From Campylorhamphus procurvoides (lineage: Eukaryota; Chordata; Aves; Passeriformes; Dendrocolaptidae): a stretch of DNA of 64,000 nucleotides. Shown here piece after piece: positions 25,658 through 37,575 of this stretch. The notes beneath the pieces were generated by a model. The model did no database searches. It was not told the DNA's origin and saw nothing but the letters and a program-made list of their open reading frames with translations. The DNA is taken from NCBI GenBank assembly GCA_013396655.1, contig WBMV01003337.1, positions 457,028-521,027 of the forward strand. Direction: 5' to 3'. The position numbers and the translations under genes were made by a program. Every line of letters starts with the position of its first letter. Position 1 is the first letter of the stretch.

Positions 25658-27869
25658 TATCCATATGTGGATTGAAAGATTTAACAGAGCAAAAACACAC
25701 AGCTCTAGGAATATCTTCTTATGTTAAGGGCCAAGTAATCAGCATGTATAAACTAGCATGATTTCATTGACACCAGTGATGCTTTGCTGATTCACATCAG
25801 TTGAGGAGCCTTGTCTCATAAATATGTTTTTCTTTCTGTATGGGAGTTCACCCAGCCCAGAATTAAAGAGTATAACATAATCCTCAAAGAAAGGGGGGAG
25901 ATTTTGGAAAGGTAATTATTTCAATTTAGGAATTCAAATAAAATTAGAACATACCAAGGATTTCCAAAATGAATCCTACTCAATAGGGAAAACTTTTCTA
26001 TCAGTTTCGAAAAATTTAAAAGCCTTGGACTGAAGTGCCAGTACTGGCCTCCTAGCCAGGGTCTCATGAAAGGAGACAGAGCATGACCTATTATGTCTCA
26101 GAGTTTGACTTTTGGCAGATGTGTACTGGCATGTGCAACTCCTATATAAATTCTGAAGTTTTATGATGGCATAAAACCTTTTTAGAGCTAGAAGATGCTT
26201 AAGTTCGTAACACATGCCTTTCCAGACTAGGTAATAATGGCATTCTTGATTATTTTCTATCTTAATATCAAGATGCAGAGATGAAGGTTAACAAACCCTT
26301 CTCCTTCCCAAGGTAACTCTCTAAGAAAAAAATTAAGCAATGAAAGAGGGTGGAGAAAATGTCTCTAGTTGTCATTAATGGCCACAGTCCAAAGTCAAAC
26401 ATATCCAGCCAGCAAACCTCCATTCTGTTTTGATATTGGATGAGGAAGACATGTTGGTCTCATGACTCACTCAACTTTCCTCCCCTGCTTTCTAGCAAGT
26501 ATTGACTCTGGACACCATATTAATTTTCTTAGCAACTGAGTACAATTCCATGGATTTAACCTTCCTCTTTCCCATGTCAGAGCTTCACATTTTAATCATC
26601 CTATGGACTTGCCTGGGGCCTTGTCTCTGGGAAGACAGCAGCCCCTCATTCCTGCAAGGTCTCCCACAGACCCTGCTCAGGGAAGCAGTGCAGATGCTCA
26701 TGACCACCTCTTCATGGGTGTATCCAATTTCCATATTCCTTCCTCCCCATTAAACCTGGAGACAGGTGCTCTAGAGAGAGATGTTTGAGCCTATCACTGA
26801 GTTAAAATACATCCCACATAGAGTTGAGACTGCTTTGGAAGGACAGAAATTTTGTTTGCTTATAAGTATGGTGCAGGCAGCTGAGCAGGAGCCCAGGAGC
26901 TCTGACATGCCGTGGCAGGACTCCTAACCCTCACGTTGGGAACTACTTGGAGTCAGACCTGTGCCACTTCTCACTTTTGCCTTACTAAAACAAAGTAACT
27001 AATACCATGTTTTCTCATCTTGGGCATGAGGGAGGACAGATTCTTTAAAATAATCATTTTAATTCACAGTACTTAAAAATAAGCTCTTAACTCTATATGT
27101 TGGCATCTAAATAAAAGCAGCCTGACTTTGAGAGGTGCTAAGTATTTGCACCTCCTAGCAATGTGTACACGAGCTGTTTTAAAGATCTCCAAAGATACAG
27201 ATTTTCTTCCCTGCCAATACCATTTCTCTCTCCTTCAATACAATTTTATAGGCCATCCATTTTGACATTACATCAAATTAACACAAAAACCACACCTACC
27301 ACTTTGGATAGAGCTTTTAAGAACCCACTCCTCACAATGCACAAGGCAGATGCCTACTTTGTGTTACAGACAAGTTCACATTTAACTTGGAACATTTGCA
27401 CAAGTCACGGAGAATTCATTTTGACTTCTGTGTTGTCCTGAACAATGACATTTTCCTGAATCGGGGACAAAGAAAGTCATTGGAAAAGCAGTGACAGCAG
27501 AATAGATCATGTTTATGCAGTTTAGCAGGGGCATCTGTTTCTCTAAATGAGACCTCAAAAGAAAAATAATAACCAAGAAAAAAATTTGTTCAGTAAGATT
27601 TGAAGCAAAAAAAAAAAAATCCAAACGAGAAAATTTCCCCTAGCTCCTCCAGCCTGTGGAGTCAGGAATGCTAAAGAAAAGGGAGAGTGCATTGCTGTGA
27701 ACTTGTCTGAGCTTTTATATCTCTTCCATTAGGTAATTTTCAAGTAATGTTGATTTAGCAGTTTCAATTTCATTCGGAAGAGGCTAAACAATGTTAGATG
27801 TTAAAGTCTTCCTTTCAGGTTTGCTTTACAATTCGCTCTTGCTCTTTCTACTCTTAAGCCTGTGCTCCA

Positions 27870-28330
27870 AAATATAACCAGTTATATATTCCTTATTAAA
27901 AATGTACAATGTTTCAGAAAATTGAAATAGTTTTCAAAATTGTTCCCCATTGGTAATACTGCATTTGATTGTCAAAAATGTTAATCTTTTCTCAGGCCTG
28001 AAATTATGAGCCAGCTTTATTGGTCAAAGGCCATAATAATTTGAGCTCTTATTTTATAAACTCATTTCTGCCGAGTGATATCCTGATAGGAGCAAGAATA
28101 ATAAATCACAAACATGTCCCCCAAGATTGCATTGTAAATGTCAAACTAGACAGGAAATTGTAATTAAAGAAAGGAAATTGCTACAAAGAAGCACTTGATT
28201 TTAAAATGAGCTAAGCACAGAATTTTCTAAGCATTTAATTATAGACCAATTTCAACTGACTGCTTTGCTTTTGCAGTCATATTTCTTATTATAACTGTTC
28301 TACATAATAACCAAATCTCCGTGCTTACAC
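27870..28330. promoter_or_regulatory. Candidate conserved non-coding element
   Basis: This repeat-free stretch has tightly packed binding-site-like words: CTTTATTGGTCAAAGGCC near 28015 (an inverted CCAAT box next to a nuclear-receptor/TCF-like CAAAG), CATAATAATTTGAGC near 28032, and TTATTTTATAAACTC near 28050. It has no coding potential. The look is that of a developmental enhancer, but this is pattern impression without alignment. Confidence 0.3.
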
Positions 28331-31300
28331 TGGTCAGGAGTATTACTACATAACACTGCATAAGCACGAGGATTACCAACTTTACAGGAACTATTATCAT
28401 GTTTTAGTATGATGGACAGCAATATCAGAATTTTAAATCAGTGACAATCTGATTTTAACTCAGCAACCGAGTGGATATCTTTTCATAACAGCAACTGCAC
28501 CTCTTGGCACCTCACTCTTAAACAAGCAGCAGGACCAGTTCTGAAACACCTGGACTGACAAACGCCTGGATGAGTGAATAATGTGGTCAGGGTCAGACAC
28601 TCTGCCATCACAAAAAAAATTCCTGTTATCCACGAAGGCTGCTGTGGGTCCTATCAATCTGGACAGAGCCTTTCAGTGCCATAAAAAAGGGTGCTATTCG
28701 CTTCCTCTCCAACACATATAAGTCAGAAAAGAAAGGATTTAGAGAAGAAAACAATATGTTCTAGTAACACTAGACTAGCAAACCACTTAAATATATGGGT
28801 TGTTGTGCACTGAGCAACTCAGGAGAGCCTTTTTGAGCCCTAAATTCTGCTATTGACCCTTTGTTTTTTACTGATCTTCTGGTTCAAGAGAGTTAACAGG
28901 CCTTAAAAACCTTTCTTTCCATCTTCCCAGCCAGATTCAGAAGTTAATCCTCTTCTTCCCAACCATCTTTTTCTTCTCCTTGTCAATACCACAGTGGTAT
29001 AAGGGTTAGGACTGAAGTGCACAGTCTTTTTCTTTAGCATAGCCTAAAACTTTATTGGAAGTAAAATATACTATATACCAGCACACTGTATCTTTTTTGA
29101 TGTGAAAAGACAGATATGCAGAAAAACTTTTCTACAAGACTGAAGCTGGAGAAAATCCTGTTACACTGAATCCTCATTAGGACCTAGCAAAATTCACTGA
29201 ATACTTGACACTGCATATTTCCAACTAGTAAGGAATAAATCAAGATGCAGATGCGATCATTTGCACCCATAAGCTGACTGCAATGGAAATATTATGCTGC
29301 TGCAGGAGCAAGATGGAATTGGATAAAGCCTAGTCAACTGGCAGATACTTACCAACCACAGAATTCACTTCTTGCCTTGTGAATCAATATAATGACCTAG
29401 AATTTGACTACTCAAACATTTAGGAGAGCAAGGTTAATAGAAGCATTCTGATCTTTTACTTTCCTAGGGAATAAAAACCATTAAACTGGATGAAAACAGT
29501 TTCACAACAGAAACAGCATTTTCTTCAAGGTGTGGATATGTAATTGTAATGTAATGTAGTCATTATTTGGCACAGGGTCTAAAGACCTCTTAAGTAGAAT
29601 GAGGTTACATTCTTAAGTATAACATGCAAAGGAAAACAGTCTAATATGTATGTCTGATAAAATAGATGTCCTGTAGTCCAGCACAGTTTACTTGCAGATT
29701 TCATCAGTCACCAGAAGTCAGGCGGAATGAGTGGACACAGAGAAACTGCTAATCTCCAAGGGAAAATTGCACTAGTTTGTTGGAAAGAGGTGTAAAGAAA
29801 TAGGGTCAGTCAAATAGATGTGTCTTGGCAAGAGAGCATACAAAAAAAATCTGTGAAAAAAGCAGCAAATGTTTTGAGGTTGCTTTCGTTAGGAAGAACT
29901 GTTGAATTCAAACTAAATAAAGATGTTGTGGGTCAAGTACTCTGCATCATCTATGAGAAATGATTGTACATAAGGGAGAGAGCGGAGCATCTGTGAATAG
30001 GTAGGTGGTAAAAGAATAGGATAAAAGTAAGAAGAAAGAATAAATGAAGAGTTAGTAATTTGTGGGAATCTATGTGGATGAAGATATAGATGGGGAAGAC
30101 CAAAGAGTCCCATAATGAAGCAGAACTTTTGAAGAAAAAATGGAAAACCTAAAAGGGAGAATGAAACAGTGGATGTAAAGAAACAAAAAGAGAACAGGTC
30201 TTATTCTTTGGTAAGGTCTGCAGCAAAAAGGCCGTATTTGCCCCCATGCCAGCCAGTGGGACACATGGCTGGGTCAGCATGAACAACTTGTGATTGGAGT
30301 ACACTGCTCGCATGCTGAATCTGAATGTTGGCACAACACATCGAACAACAGCAAGTTGATACAGATGCCACAAAACTTACTTTTTGGGTCAGGGTGAATA
30401 AATATGTATCTATTTCCACTGAGCAATGTGTGAAGTAACAGTGACTGCAGAGGAGCTGAGGAAAAGGAGGATGGAGACGATGCTGTGATTGAATAAACAG
30501 CACAGAAAATAATCATGTCTAATAAAACATGCTCTTAACAGTGCACCTGGAGAATTCTCCTGCTTTACACAGAGTTTTCCTCATTATTTCCTATTTCTGT
30601 TTTCCTTCATGGTTATGGCTTTGCCACAGAAGTGGCATTACTAACACTATGCTTAAATACTCTCAACTTAGTATGAAACCCAGAAGAGAGTGGCAATTTT
30701 TGCAAAATTAAGCTTCTTAGAATGACTGAATTACATTGTAGAGCATTTTATTACCAGCAGGGAGGGGCTGCCCTGGCCAAGCTGTAGCTTGTATTCAACA
30801 GGGTTCAGCCACACTCTGGATTGGTGCCAGCATTAGGGGCTGGGTATTGATGAGATTAGGGCCAACAGTGGTATGTTGCTTCAAATAAGGTTTCCTTCAG
30901 CTAAACTTGGCATTTTTGTCACTTCATCTAATTGTTATTACTTTATTTCTAGTGTATTGCTCATTTCCCCTCTACTTACATTTATTTTTTATATCTTCCT
31001 GTGGTAAATTCAACCCAAGTCTGACTTTATAATTTTTTTTTTCAGTGATATCATTACCTGTGCTTAATTCAGGCAACACTGGGAATACAACCACTTCCCT
31101 GACTACTGGCAGTGACAGCATGGCTTGAAATAGGCATGAGCAGTGCTGGAGATGGCAGGAGATGGCTGGCACTTTGGGATGTTGGCACAGGGGATTCACA
31201 GTGCCCAAAAAAAGGGACTTTTCAAAGAGCAGAAGTTGCTGCCTGCCCACCCTTGCCTCTCATACTCCAGCCCCAGCCACCCCATGCAGACACGTAGCAG

Positions 31301-31534
31301 TGCCACCTGATAAGCATCATGCCTCTTTGGAAAGCAATATTTCCTGATTACCAGTGAGCTTCTAGTGGCACGGACAAATTTATTTTGGGAAAAAGAAATA
31401 CAGTCTGGCATCCCACTCTTGAAAGGCTACTCACCTCACGCAAGGTTTCCATAACAGTGAGGTCAGGAAACCAACACATCTCTTTGACAGGAAGATAGCA
31501 CAATACATTTTCTGGCTCTATTACACTGTCTCCA

Positions 31535-31600
31535 TGCAATCTGGACACGGCACTTCACGACTTGTTTGCCTCAGTTTCTCATTTGTAAAAATGAAGACAG
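31535..31600 (+). repeat. MIR-like SINE relic
   Basis: GCACTTCACGACTTGTTTGC at about 31550 leads into CCTCAGTTTCTCATTTGTAA at 31569-31588 and then AAATGAAGAC. This closely follows the MIR 3' region (a GCCTCAGTTTCCTCATCTGT-type block followed by AAAATG). Only the 3' half is recognisable. It supports very old sequence that has not been deleted or overwritten. Confidence 0.55.
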
Positions 31601-32950
31601 AAATCCTTCTCATCTCTTTGGGCCCTAAGCTCCTGGGTACAGGCACAGCCTCAAATGAGGTTTTACAGCACACAGCCTAGCAGGAGCTATGTCTTACTGA
31701 GGGCCTTGTTCCATTTTAATGTAAACTTGGAACTTGTGTTACTGAAACTCTATTTATATTTGTCATAGTATTCATTAAGTTGTTAGAAATATCACGAGAC
31801 GCCATTAGTTAAAGAGTTTGCAACCAGCACCTTAATAACGATATATATCAGAAGGGGAAGATTTTAAAATGTCTCCCAAACACTTCAGGAGAAACTCTGT
31901 TTCTGCTGCCCCCATGTAGTACTCTCACTCCCCCCAGCCTGCCCTCCATTGCCAGCATGCTGCAGTATGGTGGGATCACCACACAAACACATATTTATAT
32001 TTCAGCTTAATAAAATGGCCTTTTTTATAACCTGCAGTCTTAGGTATTTGCCATCAGGAAAGCATGCTCGCAGGGGAAGGATCCAGAATTACTTGGCAGG
32101 TATCACTAACACAGCATGGGGAGTTATTAGCAGCAGCAGATTGTTGTGAATGTACAGAATCAAATCAGAGACACAGTAACATATAAAATGTATATGTGCA
32201 CACACACACACAGAGTGAGGGCATTTAAAAAGCCAATGCCACAGTAAAGCTTCTTCCAGTGCACAGGGAAGGGAATTGCTTTGTTTATTGCCATCAGTGC
32301 CCCTGCGAATCACAACCCATATGATTGGAGCTGATCAAAGGCTGCAGCTTTAATTCCTCAGGAAAGTCCCACGTCAGAACAAACAGTCAAAATTTCAGGC
32401 AAAGGAAAAATTCCAACAAATGAAAATATCTAACTATATCAAAGTAACTTTTTAGGATATAGTCCCAGTGCTTCCTTTCAACTAAACACTCTGTATTCCA
32501 TGAAAACACTTCAGCCTTACAAAAATGAAACATAGTGATCATTTTACAAACATCATGATCAAAATCAGCTTGTTCCCACAAATTTTTTGAGGCTGCTAAA
32601 TCTCTATTTTCCATCATGAAGGCTGTAGCCCTCTAGCACTTGTCAAATCCTGCATCACAAAAATATTTTAAAACAGACCCCATTTTCCCTTTCCTGCACT
32701 CCTTTTCTTCCCTAATCACTAACAGAAATAATCAGATTGGTGAGCAAGGCCTAGCTTTGTGTAATAGTTCCAGTATGTTCATACTAGGGGTAAAAGAAAT
32801 CAGGGTAAAGTTTTGTGTTAAAGCATCAGTTCAAACCATAGAGAGATAAGATCTGAGATAGACACTTGGGATAGAAAGATCCATAGATTTTGTAGACTAA
32901 GTGCTGAAATCACCCTGAAAGAAATGTGGTTCTATGAGAAGCTTGTAGGA
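31601..32950. other. Non-coding unique DNA, no gene seen
   Basis: This 1.35 kb holds a short (CA)n run at 32199-32212 and open frames under 80 codons. I see no gene or transposon. Weak further CR1 similarity just before 32951 cannot be excluded. Confidence 0.6.
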
Positions 32951-33170
32951 TTTAGATACCAGGACGAAATTCTTTATTGTGAGGGTGGTGACACACTGGA
33001 ACAGGTTGCCCAGAGAATTTGTGGATGCCCCATCCCTGTAAATGTTCAAGGACAGATTGGATGAAAATTGGAGCAACCTGGTCTGATGAAAGGTGCCCCT
33101 GCCCAGGGTAGGTGGTTGAACTAGATGATCTTTAAGGTCTGTTCTAACCCAAACTTTGCTATGATTCTAT
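32951..33170 (+). mobile_element. CR1 LINE fragment, 3' end, plus orientation
   Basis: The segment follows the CR1 3' end closely. In order it shows TTTAGATACCAGGACGAAAT, TTCTTTATTGTGAGGGTGGT, CACTGGAACAGGTTGCCCAG, GTGGATGCCCCATCCCTG, GAGCAACCTGGTCTGATG, AACTAGATGATCTTTAAGGT and finally the diagnostic terminus ATGATTCTAT at 33161-33170. CR1 elements end in such 8-mer units instead of poly(A) and are normally 5'-truncated, as here. It contains the last part of ORF2 and the 3' UTR only, with no intact reverse transcriptase. Its resemblance to the familiar consensus is much better than that of the copy at 58115-58715, so it is probably the younger insertion. Confidence 0.95.
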
Positions 33171-35082
33171 AATTTATCTGGGATCTCCTCAGAAGCTAGT
33201 GAAGCTGGTGCATAACTAGCAGGCTCATTACTGCCAACCTAAATTAGTCAGTAGCCCTTACTGGTTCCCTTCTACAAGTTTTTACCAGGACATGGCATTA
33301 TTCTGTGAGTTAAAGTCTCCAGATCCATAGGTTGGAAAGTCACATTGCTGTGGTCAGGGGGACACGGGCATAATTATCATCTGGACTGTCACTGGTGGGA
33401 AACGTGTCACGTGTATCTCTCTGCTTAGGGAGGGATAGTTTTAGTCTTTCTGTTGTCCTATTTGAATGTGAAATGGCAAGAAACCCAGACGATCCCAAGC
33501 CTGTAGGGGAAATTAACAGTCTGGGTACAAGGAAGCTAGCTCAGGTCTTGAGAGTTCTTTTTCACAAAGCTACTGAATTCAACTAGACATGAAAAAAAAT
33601 CTTGGAGATGATGCTGCCTACATATGCCATAAACAGATGTAGAGTTGGATTTTGTCCACATAGCATGAGCATTTAAAACTCAGTAGAGGCAGGATATGCA
33701 AACAAAGAGGGAAGCTTTGCCTATTCACTCATACATTGACTTATAAAACTCAAGCTGATGGGTCATAAAAATATTTGAAGATGTTTACAGGAAAATTTCA
33801 CTTTGCTTGCAGCAGTTACAGCAGCACATTCTCCCATTGTAATATTAAGGCAACCTTTTTCACAATGAGTTGCAAAATGACATTGCCCAGTTCTAGAAGA
33901 TCTGGGTTGGTTGTACAGTGTGCTGTGTGAGAAGGCTTCAGAATTACTTCTCACTGGTGCTTTCTGCAAACAGTAATGAAGAACTTAGTACACTCTCTGG
34001 CCAAACTAGTAAATAGGATGCACACACAGGGGTGCCCACACCTGACTTAGGAAGTTGGAGGTGGTGCCCTGTGCTGAGCTTCCCCTGGGTGTTGCTGAGT
34101 TGTGTGCTGTGCACAACACAGAACAGCTCTGTGGCTGCTGCAAGTTTTGTACCACGTTAGTTTGCATGAGGAAAACGCTTTGGGTCCATGTGAAGAAATC
34201 ACACCAAGAGTGAGGCCTGGTGTGCTTGTGAGGTGTACAGACTGGCTTTGGAGGAGCAGGCAGAAGCAAAGTGGGCTCCATGATTCCGACAGAGCCAGTG
34301 GCAACCTCAGAAGTCCCTGCAAAGGCACCTCAGTTTCTCAGAGAGGATAAAAATTGTGCATCTAAACATGAATCCAAATAACTATTTTGAGAAAAATCTC
34401 AATTTCTCATTTTTTGTTCATTCCAACCGTGAAAGAAGAATCAGAAATGTGAATTTTCCCTAGGAGAGATATTTTTAGAAAATTCCCTTTGGAGAACCCC
34501 GTGGGGAGTGTGCCACACACATCGAGACATACGTGGGGGGAGCATGACAGAGCACAGGTGGCATCCCAGCCCTTGTGGGGGCTAGGAAGCCAAGGCAACT
34601 CATAGCCTGCCAGCTGGACAGACATGGAGAGCTTGGAGAGGCCAAGGATGCATGGAGCTCCACAATCCCAGCAGAGGGAAGGCAAAGTGACAGCTGCTCA
34701 GGCTGGGTAGGTCAGCGAGACTCCAGGCAGCCTTGACAGTGATCCCAGGAGCTTGCCAGGGGCTGCCCATTATGTTAAGCCTTTGCAAAGTGAGGTGGGC
34801 ATGTTTATAGACCAGGGCTTTTCCTCCTCAGAACCAGTCTTTCCTAAACAAAACCACTCTCCACTGGCAAGCTGCAAGGGCAGAACCCTTCTCTGAGACC
34901 CAGGCCCCCAAACATCCTGTTGTAATCACCATTTTCTGGCCATTCTTCATCATCTTTTGACCTTTCTCTCATCCTGGAAAGGGGAGCTTTTCAGGGGGAT
35001 CAATGAAGGCCCAGAAGTGTGCCATACCAAGCATGACACAGTGGCAGTATCCCTGCTCACCCTCTGCCAGAGCTCCCAGCAG
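33171..35082. other. Non-coding unique DNA between two CR1 fragments
   Basis: This 1.9 kb has overlapping open frames below 95 codons on both strands and is more GC-rich near 34.0-35.0 kb. I recognise no exon or repeat here. The GC-rich part explains the cluster of longer random open frames. Confidence 0.6.
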
Positions 35083-35262
35083 AGAATCACAGAATCGCAG
35101 AATCAACTAAGTTGCAAAAGACCTGTGGGATCATAGAGTCCAACCTTTGACCTAACACCACCTTGTCTACCAGACCATGGCACTAAGCACCATATCCAGT
35201 CTCTTCTTAAATACCTCCAGGGACGGTGACTCCACCATCTCCCTGGGCAGCCTATTCCAATG
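35083..35262 (-). mobile_element. CR1 LINE fragment, 3' end, minus orientation
   Basis: Read on the plus strand this is the reverse complement of a CR1 3' end. It shows AGAATCACAGAATCGCAGAA (the terminal 8-mer repeats), then GATCATAGAGTCCAACC, CCTAACACCACCTTGTC, AGACCATGGCACTAAGC, TCTTCTTAAATACCTCCAGG and TCCCTGGGCAGCCTATTCCA. Similarity fades near 35262. It is 5'-truncated, like most bird CR1 copies, and lies in the opposite orientation to the copy 1.9 kb upstream, so the two are independent insertions. Confidence 0.95.
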
Positions 35263-36150
35263 CACCAAAGAGTGGGGCTGCTGCTCCCCCAGTGTGTCCT
35301 GCCCTGGGCAACTTCAGTGTCTCGTGCACTGGAATGAACAGTCCAGGTTCCACAGGCTGGCCCTCATGGTGCAGCAGTACCTTCTGTCAGTTTAGCAAAC
35401 TCCAGTAAAAGAAAACATTTCCAAAAATGCACCTCTCATTTATATATGAAAATCTAAGATGAACCTTCTAAGAACGGCAATGCCGCAGCATCCATACCAC
35501 TAGATACAATCCAGACAATTCCTGCAATTAATGAACTGGGAAAATTACAGGTAAAATAAAAATGACTGTGTGAAAAAGACCTTGAAAGGCATGAAACACA
35601 ATGAGATTTTTCTGCTTTTTATTTCCCTTTCCCTCCTTTCCCTAACTACAGTTTTATGCATAATTGTTTGGTCAGTTTGTTCTTCCCTGAAACTTTTACT
35701 GAAATGGATTAGGTAAACCATGCTCTGAAACAGATTGAAAATGGAAAATATGTAAATATATAGCATATAACTTATAAAACTGTATATATATGTGTGTGGG
35801 TGGGTGCTGGAATAAAAAAGCGACTGTTACTTGCTGGTAGAACAACATATCAACAACTGTTGGAGCTGACTTGAAGGTTAAATATTAGGAAGGAATCCAA
35901 TTTCTCTTGTCTATTCAGCTCAGCGGTGTGTTAGATTGCGGTTGGAGTGTGCTTATGGAGTGTGGGATATGAAGTAGGCTAATCAATCCCTGCTGCTTCA
36001 TTCTCAGGTTCTTCTTATATCAGGTCCCTGCCCTCAGGCAGCCTTCAGCTTTCCAAAAGCCAATTCCATACAAATAAAAATTGCGACCTGCAGCTAGAGG
36101 GTGAAGCTGAGTTTCCCCCTTGTGATTAATCTCTTCTTGGGTGGCTTTCA

Positions 36151-36208
36151 GAAAAAAAAAATAGGAAAGAAAAAAAGGAAAGGGGGGGAAAAAAAAGAAA
36201 GGGAAAAA
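36151..36208 (+). repeat. Long polypurine tract
   Basis: The stretch is all purine except for one T at 36162, and 46 bases from 36163 to 36208 are uninterrupted A/G, including a G7 run. Such tracts can adopt triplex (H-DNA) structures and vary in length. The lysine-rich open frame across it is an artefact. Confidence 0.9.
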
Positions 36209-36289
36209 CCATGCATGCTGCAGCCCTGTGAAAGAGTTTTCCTATTGAATGAGCCCAGTGCTCTGGAGCCAGCTTATCAAATGAAAGAA

Positions 36290-36620
36290 TTCATTTTTTT
36301 TAACAGTGCCTCGTGTTGACATTGAGAAAATGAGCTATCAAACACTATGATTAAACTTCAGCTGCCATAATTGTCGTCCAAACAACTGCATGGTGGAACT
36401 GAAAAGCATTTTTTTTTTAACCAGCTCTATATGGTTCACCAGTAATACTCAGTTTAAAAGGTTGTTGCTGCTAGCAAGAGAAACAAGGCTTGAAATTAAC
36501 TTTTTCCAATCCATAGACAAAATTAAACATAGGTATTTGAGTCACACAAACAACAGGTAAATCAGATGTGCTTTAAATTTCATTTTTAGTCATTTTATCT
36601 GCCAAGGGGTAGCTCCAGGG
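36290..36620. promoter_or_regulatory. Candidate conserved non-coding element
   Basis: This repeat-free stretch follows the polypurine tract. It has motif-dense words such as GAGCTATCAAACACTATGAT, CAGCTGCCATAATTGTCG (an E-box beside a homeodomain-like core) and CATTTTTAGTCATTTTATC. It has no coding potential. The enhancer reading is inference and needs cross-species alignment. Confidence 0.25.
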
Positions 36621-37319
36621 TATTAAAATATCTGAGTGTTTTCTTGTTTCACTGCATCTGACTGGATAGGTCCTGCCTTTTATTTTAAGAAAGACAGACA
36701 GAACGACAAAAATAAGTGCAAGGAATAAATACTCTGTTTCGTCCAAGTGGGGGTATATAGAAGGGAATCTAAGATTTGTGGATTATTTTCCCTGCAATTT
36801 AGAGATTTGATACGAGCAGGGGACAATATAAATCACCATTGCCACCCTGCATGCAATTATTGCTCAGTCTCCTTTCTGGCCTGGACTAGTGCATTCATTC
36901 AGTTGAGGCTTACATGGATACCAAGTATTTTATATTACTAAGTATTCTAAATTAATTCCTGGCAACTTTTTACATACATCCTCAAGAGACCGTGACACAT
37001 CAAGGAAGCTAGAGAAGTCCTTCAGGGAGAGTAGTTAGAGGCAGGATATCTCAGCAAGGTGACACCCCTGGTGACAGCAGCCCTCTGGACAAATGTAATT
37101 CTTTGGGAAATGAGCTGTTGCACAATTAAATCTCTCCTTAAGATTATTTAAAGAAAAAAAAATCAAACACTACAGGACGTGAAGGAAACAATGATGGGGA
37201 ATAACTGAGGGTCAGGTTAGGAGAGTATAAACAGTTTAATCCGGAATATTTCCTTCCCCCTTTCCTGAGCTTGCTTGGAACGAGTCTCTGGGCTCCTTAC
37301 TGAAGGAAGGATGTGCAGG

Positions 37320-37575
37320 ACAAAGGATGCGGCTGACACCGAGCATGTGGCCCTTGCCGGGAAGGCAGAGTTTGCTTGCCCAGGCGCCGCTCCAGCCCCT
37401 GTAAGCAGCGCTGCCCACCGCTAGGTGTCCGCCCCGGCCCCGCCGGACCAGCGCGCCCGCAGCATCTCCCTCCACCTCGCTTCTCCTCCCAGCAAATTAA
37501 TGTCGCATCATTTTTAGAACATAAGTGCTCATCCACTCCCCCAGCCTCCCGCCCGCCCTCCCGTTCCCACCCTAC
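37320..37575. promoter_or_regulatory. CpG-rich patch, possible small CpG island
   Basis: About 15 CpG dinucleotides fall between roughly 37326 and 37480, including CGCGCCCGC near 37451, while the surrounding kilobases are AT-rich and CpG-poor. GC-boxes are suggested by CCGCCCCGGCCCCGCC at about 37429-37444, and another C-rich block with CCCGCCCGCC follows at 37540-37565. A potential splice donor CTGTAAGC lies near 37398 on the plus strand. CpG retention of this kind usually marks unmethylated promoters or enhancers, so this is the best candidate for a transcription start or distal element here. It is short for a classical CpG island and no exon can be attached to it. Confidence 0.4.

Larger units (their letters stand above)
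21871..31534. other. Non-coding unique DNA, no gene seen
   Basis: This 9.7 kb block has no recognisable gene or interspersed repeat. It contains the window's longest open frame, 150 codons on the plus strand at 24176-24628. That frame has a poor start context (T at -3, A at +4), no domain and no signal peptide that I trust, so I do not call it a gene. An (AT)n microsatellite lies at 25636-25657. Two repeat-free subregions that may be conserved are listed separately. Confidence 0.65.
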
